The position numbers and the translations under genes were made by a program. The notes beneath the pieces are model-generated. The model made no database searches, was not told the origin of the DNA, and saw nothing but the letters and a program-made list of their open reading frames with translations. Shown here one piece after another: positions 10,661 through 19,555 of a stretch of 64,000 bases of DNA; within the stretch, counting starts at the first letter, position 1; the number at the start of each line of letters is the position of its first letter. The DNA lies in NCBI RefSeq assembly GCF_022179065.1, contig NZ_BPQD01000006.1, forward strand, positions 62,001-126,000. The letters run 5' to 3'. This stretch comes from Methylobacterium adhaesivum (GTDB lineage: Bacteria > Pseudomonadota > Alphaproteobacteria > Rhizobiales > Beijerinckiaceae).

Positions 10661-11611
10661 ATGACTATTGATCACATCGATCTGAGCCGGATCGATCTCA
10701 ACGGCCTGGTCGCCCTCGATGCCCTGCTGACGGAGCGCAGTGTCACCCGGGCGGCGGCGCGGGTCGGCATCGGCCAATCAGCCATGAGTTCGTCGCTGGC
10801 CCGCCTACGGGTCCTGTTCGGCGACGAACTCCTGACCCGGGCCCCCGAGGGCATGCGGCCGACGCCGCGCGCCCTGGCGCTCGCCGAGCCCGTCCGCGCC
10901 CTCCTGCGGCAGGTCCAGTTCCTCGTGCGGCGCGACGCGGCGTTCGATCCGCGCACTGTGACCCGCACCTTCACCCTCGGCCTGCCCGACAGCGCCGAGG
11001 TGCTGCTCGGGCCGAAGCTCCTCGCCTACCTGCGGGCGGAGGCGCCGGGCATCAGCCTGCTCCTGCGCTCCGTCGACCGCATCCGCATCCTGCAGGAGCT
11101 CGATGCCGACCGGGTCGATCTCGGCATCGGCTTCTTCACGGAGGGCCAGACCCACCACAAGCGCCGCCTGCTCTACCGCGACAACTACCTCTGCATGTTC
11201 AACGCCGATCTCGTCGGCGTCACCCCGCCGATCTCGCTCGAAGACTACGTGCGCTTTCCCCACGTGCTGACCAGCCTGAAGGAGACGGCGCACGGAGTGG
11301 TAGACGATGCCCTGGCCAAGCTGGGCCTCAGCCGGACCCTCGCGGTGACGACGCCGCGCTTCCTCGCCGTGCCGTTCCTCGTGCGCAGCGCCCCCGTGAT
11401 CACCACCATGCATGCGCGGCTCGCCACCTTCTTCGCCGGGGCGCTCGGGCTCAGCGTCAGCCCGGCCCCCGTGAATCTGGAGGACGTGGCGGTCTCGATG
11501 CTGTGGCACGCCTCCTACGACGACGACCCGGCCCATCGCTGGCTGCGCGCCACCATCCTGCGCCTCGCGGAAGCCGACGAGCCGGGCACCGCCTTCGGTG
11601 CGGCGCGTTGA
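10661..11611 (+). CDS. LysR-type transcriptional regulator
   Basis: 316 residues. The N-terminal winged helix-turn-helix is at about 12-70 (LNGLVALDALLTERSVTRAAARVGIGQSAMSSSLARLR). The effector domain, about 100-300, belongs to the NodD/SyrM-like subgroup by its opening (FTLGLPDSAEVLLGPKLL). The start is ATG 10661; the longer reading frame is arginine-rich and unsupported. It is divergent from the exported protein at 10199-10558, its most likely target. The intergenic sequence has ATCGAT repeats around the start codon but no clear T-N11-A box that I can single out. Confidence 0.88.
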   Translation: MTIDHIDLSRIDLNGLVALDALLTERSVTRAAARVGIGQSAMSSSLARLRVLFGDELLTRAPEGMRPTPRALALAEPVRALLRQVQFLVRRDAAFDPRTVTRTFTLGLPDSAEVLLGPKLLAYLRAEAPGISLLLRSVDRIRILQELDADRVDLGIGFFTEGQTHHKRRLLYRDNYLCMFNADLVGVTPPISLEDYVRFPHVLTSLKETAHGVVDDALAKLGLSRTLAVTTPRFLAVPFLVRSAPVITTMHARLATFFAGALGLSVSPAPVNLEDVAVSMLWHASYDDDPAHRWLRATILRLAEADEPGTAFGAAR

Positions 11612-11630
11612 GGGGGACAGGAGGACGCCC

Positions 11631-11807
11631 GTGACGAACGATCCCAAGACTTCCAATACCCCGAAGACTTCCGACGCCCCGAAGAAACCCGCCAACACCG
11701 CCCCCGACGCGGTGAAGGACCCCAACGAGAAGACCGACGGCAAGCCCGGCCTCGGCCCATCCGGCGGCAACACGCCGGACGGCGAGACCGATCCGGGCGG
11801 CGGCTGA
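11631..11807 (+). CDS. Small disordered hydrophilic protein
   Basis: 58 residues starting at GTG 11631, chosen because a strong AGGAGG lies at 11619-11624. The sequence is low complexity: a Lys/Thr/Pro repeat-like start (NDPKTSNTPKTSDAPKKPANT), then Asp/Gly-rich (GKPGLGPSGGNTPDGETDPGGG). It is probably unstructured. It begins 19 bp after the LysR stop. No family recognised; function unknown. Confidence 0.5.
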   Translation: MTNDPKTSNTPKTSDAPKKPANTAPDAVKDPNEKTDGKPGLGPSGGNTPDGETDPGGG

Positions 11808-11822
11808 GCCTGCATTCGGGTT

Positions 11823-11912
11823 CGAAGGGCAAGCCCTTCGTGGGTCCAGGGCAACGCCCTGGAAAGATGTCGGGCTTGAGCCCGACACCCGCCAAAGGGA
11901 TGATCCCTTTGG
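11823..11912. repeat. Array of four consecutive hairpins
   Basis: Four perfect inverted repeats in 90 bp: CGAAGGGC/GCCCTTCG (11823-11840), TCCAGGGC/GCCCTGGA (11845-11863), TGTCGGGCT/AGCCCGACA (11868-11887) and CCAAAGGGAT/ATCCCTTTGG (11892-11912), with loops of 1-3 bases. The array lies between the small protein gene and the acyl-CoA synthetase. The phrases resemble a dispersed intergenic repeat of Methylobacterium that I know from memory, not a single terminator. Confidence 0.75.
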
Positions 11913-11979
11913 AAGCCCGGTGACTTGCTTTGTTAGCGGGGGCAGGATCGGTACTGTTCTCCCGAGAGGGAGACACGCT

Positions 11980-13623
11980 ATGAATGCCCCCGACCCCAAA
12001 CCGTCGATCTACGACCGCGACCTCGACCGCAACCCGGCCAATCATCAGCCGCTGACGCCGCTTAGCTACCTCGACCGGGCGGCGCGGGTGTTTCCCGACC
12101 ACGTCGCGGTGATCCACGGGCCCCTGCGCCGGAGATACGCCGATCTCTACGCGCGCAGCCGGCGCCTCGCCGCAGCCCTCCAGGCACGCGGTATCGGCCG
12201 GGGCGACACCGTCGCGGTGATGCTCGCCAATACGCCCGAGATGATCGAGTGCCACTACGGCGTGCCGATGACCGGCGCCGTGCTCAACACCTTGAACACC
12301 CGCCTGGACGCCGCCGGCCTCGCCTTCTGCCTCGACCACGGCGAGGCGAAGGTGCTCATCACCGACCGGGAATTCTCGAAGGTGGTGGCCCCCGCCCTGG
12401 CGCAGGCGACCGTGAAGCCCCTGGTGATCGATGTCGACGATCCGGTCTTCACCGGCGAGGGCATCGCCGTCGGCAACGTCGCCTACGAGGCGCTCCTCGC
12501 CGAGGGCGACCCGGCGGCGGACTGGGCGATGCCGGCGGACGAGTGGGACGCCATCGCCCTCAACTACACCTCGGGTACCACGGGCGACCCGAAGGGCGTG
12601 GTCTATCACCATCGCGGCGCCGCCCTGCTGTCGCTGGGCAACGTCATCACTGGCAACCTCGGCCAGCACCCGGTCTATCTCTGGACCCTGCCGATGTTCC
12701 ACTGCAACGGCTGGTGCTTTCCCTGGACCCTGTCGGTGGTGGCCGGCACCCATGTGTGCCTGCGCCAGGTCCGGGCCGGGGCGCTCTACGAATCAATCGC
12801 CGAGCACGGCGTCACGCATCTCTGCGGCGCGCCCATCGTGATGCAGCTTCTCCTCGGCGCCTCCGACGCCGAGCGCCGCCCCCTCCCCCACCGGGTCGCC
12901 TTCCTCACGGCCGCAGCCCCCCCGCCCCAGGCGGTGCTGGCCGCCATGGGGGAATCCGGGTTCGACGTCACCCACCTGTACGGACTGACCGAGACCTACG
13001 GCCCGGCGGTGGTGAACGCCTGGCACCGGGACTGGGACGCGTTGGATGCGGACGCGCGGGCCGAAAAGATGGCGCGCCAGGGCGTGCGCTACCCCGTGCT
13101 CGAGGGGTTCGACATCCGCGATCCCGAGACGGGCGAATCCGTGCCCGCCGACGGCACCACGCTCGGCGAAGCGATGTTTCGCGGCAACGTGGTGATGCGC
13201 GGCTACCTCAAGAACCCGGCGGCGACGGAGGCCGCGTTCAAGGGCGGCTGGTTCCGCTCAGGGGACCTCGGGGTGAAGCACCCCGACGGCTACATCCAGC
13301 TCAAGGACCGCTCGAAGGACATCATCATCTCGGGGGGCGAGAACATCTCCTCCATCGAGGTCGAGGACGCCCTGTTCCGCCATCCGGCCGTCGCCGCCGC
13401 CGCCGTGGTGGCCCGGCCGGACGCCAAGTGGGGCGAGACCCCCGTGGCCTTCGTGGAACTCAAACCCGGCGCCACCCTGGAGGCCGAGACCCTCATCGCG
13501 TGGTGCCGGACGCGGCTCGCCGGCTACAAGCTCCCGCGCCACGTGGTGTTCGGCGAGCTGCCGAAGACCGCGACCGGCAAGGTGCAGAAGTATCTTCTCA
13601 GGGAACGAGCCAGGGAGGGGTGA
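11980..13623 (+). CDS. Acyl-CoA synthetase (AMP-forming), medium-chain or short-chain type
   Basis: 547 residues, full length. Activates a carboxylic acid to an acyl-adenylate and then a CoA thioester. The ATP loop is YTSGTTGDPKG; HLYGLTETYGPAVVN is the A5 region; WFRSGDLGVKHPDGYI is A7; and YKLPRHVVFGELPKTATGKVQKYLLR carries the A10 lysine. The sequence is closest to the AlkK/DmdB-like group that includes 3-methylmercaptopropionyl-CoA ligases, but specificity cannot be fixed. Start at ATG 11980, with GAGAGGGAG upstream; the frame is open to 11920 without support. It stands alone. Confidence 0.9.
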   Translation: MNAPDPKPSIYDRDLDRNPANHQPLTPLSYLDRAARVFPDHVAVIHGPLRRRYADLYARSRRLAAALQARGIGRGDTVAVMLANTPEMIECHYGVPMTGAVLNTLNTRLDAAGLAFCLDHGEAKVLITDREFSKVVAPALAQATVKPLVIDVDDPVFTGEGIAVGNVAYEALLAEGDPAADWAMPADEWDAIALNYTSGTTGDPKGVVYHHRGAALLSLGNVITGNLGQHPVYLWTLPMFHCNGWCFPWTLSVVAGTHVCLRQVRAGALYESIAEHGVTHLCGAPIVMQLLLGASDAERRPLPHRVAFLTAAAPPPQAVLAAMGESGFDVTHLYGLTETYGPAVVNAWHRDWDALDADARAEKMARQGVRYPVLEGFDIRDPETGESVPADGTTLGEAMFRGNVVMRGYLKNPAATEAAFKGGWFRSGDLGVKHPDGYIQLKDRSKDIIISGGENISSIEVEDALFRHPAVAAAAVVARPDAKWGETPVAFVELKPGATLEAETLIAWCRTRLAGYKLPRHVVFGELPKTATGKVQKYLLRERAREG

Positions 13624-13918
13624 GGCCGGCACCGTCGCAGCGGCTCCAATCGAGAAAGGGTTTTAATCCATCAATCTTAAGTGAAATCAGATGGAGGAAC
13701 GACTTTCTCAAGTCTTGCTTGAGATCATGTGCTTCTAAGCTTTGCGCGATCGCCCAACCCTGCGCCTGCAACCGGGTGCCTCGTTGGGTGCACTCTCGGT
13801 CGGACCATCCCAGTCCGACGTCGCTCCTTCGGGCAGCCGGCAAGCTTGGACGCGATGCGATGCCGAGGGCCGCTCAGCGGTGGGTGGCCGAGACAATCGA
13901 CTCGAGAGGCGCCAGTTC

Positions 13919-14068
13919 ATGGAAACTTCGGCCAAAGCGCACGATGTCCCCGGGGAGAAGCGGTTATCGAAAAAAGCCCTCTCTATCCTGGCGATCCTGG
14001 CGGTGCTGATCGCGATCGTGTTCTCCGTGCTGTACGTCTTCGGCGAACGTTTCGGAGTCCCGGTTTGA
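13919..14068 (+). CDS. Small single-pass membrane protein
   Basis: 49 residues. A short charged head (METSAKAHDVPGEKRLSKK) is followed by one strong membrane helix, about 20-42 (ALSILAILAVLIAIVFSVLYVF), and GERFGVPV. A GAGAGG ribosome site lies 11 bases before ATG 13919. The stop is followed by 2 bases and then the GTG start of the PsiF-like protein, which suggests coupled translation. Longer readings in this frame start in unsupported sequence. No family recognised. Confidence 0.6.
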   Translation: METSAKAHDVPGEKRLSKKALSILAILAVLIAIVFSVLYVFGERFGVPV

Positions 14069-14070
14069 GA

Positions 14071-14379
14071 GTGCCTCCGCTCGATACGCTCCCCGGGCCG
14101 AGCCATGCGCAGGCCCGGGCGAGACCATCCCGGCGATGGGGCCTCGTCACCGCCCTGTGGGGGTTCGGCTGCCTCATGCTGGCCTGTCCCGAGGCGAGCG
14201 CGAGAGCGTCGAGGGCCGATGGCGCCGTGACGAAGGCGGCTTGGACGGCGAAATGCGAGGCGCGGGCCAGCCGCAACGGCATGCGCCGGAAGCTCAGGGC
14301 GCCGTTCATCGAGCAATGCGTGGCCGGCTATCGGATCAACGCCAGCCCGGATCTTCAGGACAGGAAGCAGAAGTTCTAG
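14071..14379 (+). CDS. Exported protein with a PsiF-like cysteine motif
   Basis: 102 residues from GTG 14071 (GGAG at 14054-14057). An arginine-rich start leads into a hydrophobic stretch, WGLVTALWGFGCLMLACPEASA, probably a signal peptide. The mature part carries C-x3-A-x9-R-x2-F-x3-C, with 20 residues between the cysteines. This spacing and the A, R and F positions match one repeat of the phosphate-starvation protein PsiF, as I remember it. PsiF has two such repeats; this has one. The assignment is tentative. The gene follows the small membrane protein without a gap. Confidence 0.5.
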   Translation: MPPLDTLPGPSHAQARARPSRRWGLVTALWGFGCLMLACPEASARASRADGAVTKAAWTAKCEARASRNGMRRKLRAPFIEQCVAGYRINASPDLQDRKQKF

Positions 14380-14510
14380 GGCATCGCCCCAGACGGGGTC
14401 CGACGTTCGGGACGATGTTCGCGGACCGGCTGCTCTGACGCTTACCGCGTGAGCCACGACACCCGCCCGGGCGCACCCCGTGGGTGCGGGACGATGGTCG
14501 CCCCCAAAAG

Positions 14511-14539
14511 AAAAGGCCGGGCGAGAGACCCGGCCTTTT
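14511..14539 (-). terminator. Rho-independent terminator of typA
   Basis: A perfect 11-bp stem AAAAGGCCGGG / CCCGGCCTTTT with a 7-base loop. It lies 25 bp past the typA stop at 14564 and is followed by further T-rich sequence on the minus strand. It may also stop plus-strand transcripts from the PsiF-like gene, because the stem carries A and T runs on both sides. Confidence 0.85.
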
Positions 14540-14563
14540 CAGTCGATCCCGAGGGGGCGTCGC

Positions 14564-16384
14564 TTACGCGACGCTGCCCGAACGCTCGAAGCGCTTGCGC
14601 TCGTTGGGGTCGAGGTAGGTCTTGCGCAGGCGGATCGACTTCGGCGTGACTTCCATGAGCTCGTCGTCCTGAATCCAGGCGAGCGAGCGCTCCAGGGTCA
14701 TGCGGATCGGAGGCGTCAGGCGCACGGCCTCGTCCTTCGAGGTGGTGCGGATGTTGGTGAGCTTCTTGCCCTTGAGCACGTTCACCTCGAGGTCGTTCTC
14801 GCGGTTGTGCTCGCCGATGATCATGCCCTGATAGACCTTGGCGCCGGGCTCGATCATCATCGGGCCGCGATCCTCCAGGTTCCACATGGCGTAGGCCACG
14901 GCCTCGCCCTTGTCGTTGGAGATGAGCACGCCGTTGCGGCGGCCGGGCATCTCGCCCTTGTAGGGCTCGTAGGCCTTGAACAGGCGGTTCATGATCGCGG
15001 TGCCGCGCGTGTCGGTCATGAGCTCGCCCTGGTAGCCGATGAGGCCGCGGGTGGGCGCATGGAACACGAGGCGCAGGCGCGAGCCGCCCGACGGGCGCAT
15101 CTCGATCATCTCGGCCTTGCGCTCGGACATCTTCTGCACGACGACGCCGGAATACTCCTCGTCGACGTCGACCACGACCTCTTCCACCGGCTCGAGGACG
15201 TTGCCCTCATCGTCCTTGGAAAGGACCACGCGGGGACGCGAGACGGCGATCTCGAAGCCTTCGCGGCGCATGGTCTCGATGAGGATGGCGAGCTGCAACT
15301 CACCACGGCCCGAGACGAAGAACGAATCCTTGTCGGCCGCCTCCTCGATCTTGAGCGTGACGTTGCCCTCGGCCTCCTTGAACAGGCGGTCGCGGATCAT
15401 GCGGCTCGTGACCTTGTCGCCCTCGGTGCCGGCGAGCGGCGAATCGTTGACGATGAACGACATGGTAACGGTGGGCGGATCGATGGGCTGAGCCTGGATC
15501 GGGGTCTCGACCTGCGGATCGCAGAACGTGTCGGCGACGGTGCCCTTCACGAGACCCGCGATGGAGACGATGTCGCCCGCCTCACCGACCTCGATGGGCG
15601 CGCGCTCGAGGCCGCGGAAGGCCAGGATCTTCGAGACGCGGCCGGTCTCCACGAGCTTGCCCGTGCGGTCCATGACCTTGATGGCCTGGTTCGGCTTCAC
15701 GGTGCCGGACGCGATGCGGCCGGTGATGATGCGGCCGAGGAACGGGTTGGCCTCGAGCAGGGTGCCGAGCATCCGGAAGGGGCCGTCCTCGACCTTGGCC
15801 TGCGGCACGTGCTCGAGCACGAGGTCGAACAGGGGCGCGAGGCCCTGGGACTGATCGCCGTCGGGAGCCGTCGCCATCCAGCCGGAGCGGCCCGAGCCGT
15901 AGAGGATCGGGAAGTCGAGCTGCTCGTCGGTGGCGTCCAGAGCCGCGAAGAGGTCGAACACCTCGTTGACGACTTCGGTGATGCGGGCGTCCGGACGGTC
16001 GACCTTGTTGATCGCCACGATGGGCTTGAGGCCGATCTTGAGCGCCTTGCCGACCACGAACTTGGTCTGGGGCATCGGGCCCTCGGCGGCGTCGACGAGC
16101 ACGATCACCCCGTCGACCATGGACAGGATGCGCTCGACCTCACCGCCGAAATCGGCGTGGCCGGGGGTGTCGACGACGTTGACGCGGGTGTCCTTCCAGA
16201 CGACGGACGTCGCCTTGGCCAGGATGGTGATGCCGCGCTCCTTCTCGAGGTCGTTGGAATCCATGGCGCGCTCTTCGACGCGCTGATTCTCGCGGAACGA
16301 GCCCGACTGCGACAGGAGCTTGTCGACGAGCGTGGTCTTGCCGTGATCGACGTGGGCGATGATGGCGATGTTGCGAAGCTTCAT
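14564..16384 (-). CDS. typA: Ribosome-associated GTPase TypA/BipA
   Basis: 606 residues, usual length. Translational GTPase of the EF-G/LepA class that acts on the 50S subunit in ribosome assembly and stress adaptation. G1 is AHVDHGKTT (10-18), G2 lies in KERGITI, G3 is DTPGHADF and G4 is NKVDRPD. Domain II, the EF-G III/V-like domains and the BipA-specific C-terminal domain ([22 protein letters not shown] and on) are intact. Monocistronic, with its own terminator. The start ATG 16384 matches the family N-terminus [17 protein letters not shown]. Confidence 0.98.
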   Translation of the reverse strand: MKLRNIAIIAHVDHGKTTLVDKLLSQSGSFRENQRVEERAMDSNDLEKERGITILAKATSVVWKDTRVNVVDTPGHADFGGEVERILSMVDGVIVLVDAAEGPMPQTKFVVGKALKIGLKPIVAINKVDRPDARITEVVNEVFDLFAALDATDEQLDFPILYGSGRSGWMATAPDGDQSQGLAPLFDLVLEHVPQAKVEDGPFRMLGTLLEANPFLGRIITGRIASGTVKPNQAIKVMDRTGKLVETGRVSKILAFRGLERAPIEVGEAGDIVSIAGLVKGTVADTFCDPQVETPIQAQPIDPPTVTMSFIVNDSPLAGTEGDKVTSRMIRDRLFKEAEGNVTLKIEEAADKDSFFVSGRGELQLAILIETMRREGFEIAVSRPRVVLSKDDEGNVLEPVEEVVVDVDEEYSGVVVQKMSERKAEMIEMRPSGGSRLRLVFHAPTRGLIGYQGELMTDTRGTAIMNRLFKAYEPYKGEMPGRRNGVLISNDKGEAVAYAMWNLEDRGPMMIEPGAKVYQGMIIGEHNRENDLEVNVLKGKKLTNIRTTSKDEAVRLTPPIRMTLERSLAWIQDDELMEVTPKSIRLRKTYLDPNERKRFERSGSVA

Positions 16385-16571
16385 AGGGTATCCGGAAGCG
16401 AGAAGAGCCCGTCACGCGACGGGCCGCAGGAATGCGGCCGGCTGCGCCGGGTCACGGGATCGAGCTATCGCGTCGCAATAGAAGGTGTCGGGCCATCCGG
16501 CAAGGCCCCCAGGCCACGCGCCTGGGCATGGCGGCCGCCCGCCGGGCGCACGGCCCGGCCGCAGAAGGCCG

Positions 16572-18020
16572 TCACCGCGCCTCCAGCGGCCGCACCGACC
16601 ACGTGCCCCAGTAGATCGGCCGGCCGAACACCGAGGACGGGCCCGGGCCATCGGACCCCGGGGCGCGGCGGTCGAGCCAGGTCAGGAAGCCGGCCTTGCC
16701 GGGATAGCTCGTCGGGGTCGCGAGGTTGCCGTAGCGGTCGGTCATCCAGAAGTGCTGGGCCCGCCCGAACCGGCCGGTGCCGTCGCCGCCCGAGCGCAGG
16801 CCGAGATAGGCCGGCGAGCGCATGATCGCCGTGGGCTCGGAATACCAGGCGAGACCCGCAATGGACCCGAGGGCGAGATCGGCGGTGTACTGGACGCACA
16901 GGTCCGCCACCGGGCCGTCCATGGTGTTGGAGGGGCGGTTGCAGGTGTAGGCCACGACCCAGCGGTCCATGCCTTTGGCCTTGGCGACGCGCACCAGGGC
17001 CTCGCCCGGCAGGGGCTCGGCGACGAGGCGGGCCGACGACCACGGCCGGTCGGCCGCGAGATCCCGGCTCGTGCGCAGGTAGAGGCCGAGGCGGCGCTGA
17101 GCCGGGGGCGCGGCGCAATCGGTCGGCAGCACGTCGGTGTAGAAGTAGTGGTAGACCTGATCGACCACGCTGATGGAGCCGACGAGGTCGTTCCGGTCGA
17201 AGCCCGTGCCGGGGCAGTTGCCCACGACGCCGCCGCCGGTCTCGTCGAGGACGGGGCTCGGGGCGGGATTGCCGCCGCGCCGCGACCGGCGGCGCCCGCC
17301 CGCCTCCGGCGTGAACGGCACCCAGGCCGCGCCGTCCCCATCGGCGCCCCGGATGTCGAACCGCTCGAAATCGGCGGTGCGGGCCTGCATCAGGGCGTGG
17401 CGGTTGCCGCTCGGACCCGGGACCGTGGTGAGGAGGAAGACGTAGCTGTAGACGTCCCCGCTCCAGTCGCGCCCGGCCACCACCATGGGATGGCGGGCGG
17501 CGATGCCCTCGGGCACGGTCTCGGACGCCTCCGGGGCGCGGGCGCGCCGGCCCCTCCGGCTGCGCCCCTCCGGCTGCGCGACCCGGGCGAGTTCCCACAG
17601 GCGGGCCTGCGTCGGCGGCATGGTCGTGGCGAGCTGCTCGGGCATGGAGCCGGAGCGCACGGCGCCGCCGTCGAGGGGGGTGACGGCCCGGCGCGGCGCG
17701 CAGGATTCCCCCCGGCGCGCCCGCGCGGGCGTCTCGGCCTGATAGACCACCTGAAGCCGGTTGCTGCCCTCGGCCGGGCGAAAGATCTGGACGCCCGAGG
17801 CCGATTCGCACGGCCGGGGCACGAACAGGACACCCTCGGCCTCGCCGCCCCGGCAGATTTCGAGGGCACCACCGGCCGTGGGATAGCAACCCGCATCGGG
17901 CGTCTGGGCCGGCGCCGGGCCGGCCGCGGCCGCAGCACTTCCGAGGACGAGGGTGCCCGCAAGGGCCTGACGCGCCCGATGGATCGCGGCGGAGAGAGGG
18001 TAGAACTGCGTCACGATCAC
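16572..18020 (-). CDS. Large exported protein of unknown function
   Basis: 482 residues. A basic start and the hydrophobic stretch ALAGTLVLGSAAAAAGPAPAQ (about 19-39) look like a signal peptide. The mature part has many Trp, Tyr and Asp residues in strand-like runs (DVYSYVFLLTTVPGPSGNRHALMQARTADFERFDI; QHFWMTDRYGNLATPTSYPGKAGFLTWL), which could be a beta-propeller or glycosidase-like repeat fold, but no known motif is found. Cysteines are numerous (about eight) and may be paired. It is monocistronic, 187 bp upstream of typA on the same strand. Confidence 0.65.
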   Translation of the reverse strand: MIVTQFYPLSAAIHRARQALAGTLVLGSAAAAAGPAPAQTPDAGCYPTAGGALEICRGGEAEGVLFVPRPCESASGVQIFRPAEGSNRLQVVYQAETPARARRGESCAPRRAVTPLDGGAVRSGSMPEQLATTMPPTQARLWELARVAQPEGRSRRGRRARAPEASETVPEGIAARHPMVVAGRDWSGDVYSYVFLLTTVPGPSGNRHALMQARTADFERFDIRGADGDGAAWVPFTPEAGGRRRSRRGGNPAPSPVLDETGGGVVGNCPGTGFDRNDLVGSISVVDQVYHYFYTDVLPTDCAAPPAQRRLGLYLRTSRDLAADRPWSSARLVAEPLPGEALVRVAKAKGMDRWVVAYTCNRPSNTMDGPVADLCVQYTADLALGSIAGLAWYSEPTAIMRSPAYLGLRSGGDGTGRFGRAQHFWMTDRYGNLATPTSYPGKAGFLTWLDRRAPGSDGPGPSSVFGRPIYWGTWSVRPLEAR

Positions 18021-18337
18021 GGGTGTCGGCGTGCCTTACGAAAACGCCCGGTCCCGGGCCGTGCTCGCTTAAAGCAACTTCGGCCGTAATTGGATGCCGA
18101 TTGGGCGAAGAAAAAGCGATCGGGCAGAGGGGTCGAACCCGATCCGTTTGACCGCGCGAGGGATGGCCTACCAGTCATTGCAGCCCTGGCGTGTGCTGTC
18201 CCGCTCCGCAGCAGCCTGAACAAGCGATCAAAGTCGCAAGATTGATCGGAGCGCGATGGTTCCGATGCCAAGCATTAGCTCATGCGGACATGGGAGGCGG
18301 GTCCCCCTGAAACCGCGCAAGCACGGGAGGGTTTTCC
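18021..18337. other. 317-bp intergenic region
   Basis: Between two minus-strand genes; it should hold the promoter of the exported protein that starts at 18020. A GGGTCGAACCC palindrome at about 18131-18141 looks like a tRNA T-loop, but no acceptor stem or anticodon arm surrounds it. Nothing else is recognised. Confidence 0.4.
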
Positions 18338-19459
18338 TCAGGGCATCTCGCCGGGGGCTTCGACCCGCGCGCCGCCGAACACCACGGCCTGCCGCAACGA
18401 TGGTCGCGACAGGCCGTAGATCAGGCGCGGTTCCACCGGTGCGCTCACCGCATCCAGCGCGGCGCGATGCTCCGGGGCGAGCACGAGATCGAGCGCCGCG
18501 ATGTTGTCGGGGACCTGTGCCGGGCGGCTCACCCCCATCAGCGTCGAGGCCACGCCCGGTCGTCCGACCACCCAGGCGAGCGCGACGCGCGCCGGTGACT
18601 GCCCGATGGCCTCCGCCACCCGGCGCACCTCTTCGACGATCGTCCAGTTGCGCGGCGTGAACAGGCTGTCGCCGAACGGATTGGCGCCGTCGAGCCGCTT
18701 GTCGTCGGCGGGACGCCCCTCGCCCGCCCGCGCCGCATCCTTCGGCAGGCCGCCGGCTCGCGGTCCCGCCGCGTCCACCGTCGCGCGGTCGTACTTGCCG
18801 CTCAGCAGCCCGTAGGCGAGGGGCGACCAGGGCACCAACCCCATGCGGGACGCGGCCGCGAGGGGGATGTGCTCGTCCTCCACCTCCCGGTTCACAAGCG
18901 CGTAGAAGTATTGCAGCGCGATCGGCCCCGGCAGGCCCCGCAGGGTGGCCAGGGTCGCGAGGGTGGCAACGTACCAGGCGGGCGTGTTCGACAGGCCCCA
19001 GTAGCGAATCTTCCCGGCGCGCACGAGACCCGCCATGGTCTCCAGCAACTCCTCGGCCGGCGTGACCCCGTCCCAGACGTGCACCCAGTAGAGATCGACG
19101 TAATCGGTCCGCAGGCGGCGAAGCGAACCGTCCAGCGCCGCGTGGACGTGCTTGGCTCCGTTGCCGCCCGCATGCGGTCCCTGGCCCGTGGCGAACCCCG
19201 ACTTCGTCGCGAGGACGATCCGGTCGCGCAGGGCGGGCGTGTCGATGAAGCGGCCGAGCATCGCCTCGCCCTCGCCCCCCGCATACACGTCGGCCGTATC
19301 CACGAAGTTGCCGCCCCGCTCCAGATAGGCGTCGAACACGGCGCGGCTGCCGGCCTCGTCCAGCCCCCAGCGCGCGGTGCCGAAGGTCATGGTGCCAAGC
19401 GCCAGCGGACTGACCGCGAGGCCGGAACGGCCGAGCGTGCGGTAATGCGTGAGGTCCAT
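18338..19459 (-). CDS. Aldo/keto reductase
   Basis: 373 residues, NADPH-dependent oxidoreductase of the AKR family (YakC/Tas-like group). The catalytic tetrad is visible: Asp54 and Tyr59 in NFVDTADVY, Lys86 in LATKSGF and His127 in YWVHVWD. Start chosen at ATG 19459, where the family motif YRTLGRSGLAVSPLALGTMTFG begins within a few residues; an upstream start adds nine. Divergent from the LysR gene at 19556, which probably regulates it in response to a reactive carbonyl or similar compound (inference). Confidence 0.93.
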   Translation of the reverse strand: MDLTHYRTLGRSGLAVSPLALGTMTFGTARWGLDEAGSRAVFDAYLERGGNFVDTADVYAGGEGEAMLGRFIDTPALRDRIVLATKSGFATGQGPHAGGNGAKHVHAALDGSLRRLRTDYVDLYWVHVWDGVTPAEELLETMAGLVRAGKIRYWGLSNTPAWYVATLATLATLRGLPGPIALQYFYALVNREVEDEHIPLAAASRMGLVPWSPLAYGLLSGKYDRATVDAAGPRAGGLPKDAARAGEGRPADDKRLDGANPFGDSLFTPRNWTIVEEVRRVAEAIGQSPARVALAWVVGRPGVASTLMGVSRPAQVPDNIAALDLVLAPEHRAALDAVSAPVEPRLIYGLSRPSLRQAVVFGGARVEAPGEMP

Positions 19460-19555
19460 TGTTGCATATCCCTGCTGATGGCCCACAGGGTAGCGGCCCC
19501 CGTCACGGGGGATTAGCCACGATGATCGGCATGGGTTTGTGAGCAGGGTTCAGCA

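Noticed and set aside
14480-16825. A 781-codon plus-strand reading frame opposite typA
   Set aside because: A shadow of the typA frame in GC-rich DNA; the translation is His/Asp/Leu-rich without domains, while typA is complete on the other strand.
18125-18200. A possible tRNA or tRNA remnant around GGGTCGAACCC
   Set aside because: Only a T-loop-like palindrome is present; no acceptor stem, D arm or anticodon stem can be folded around it.
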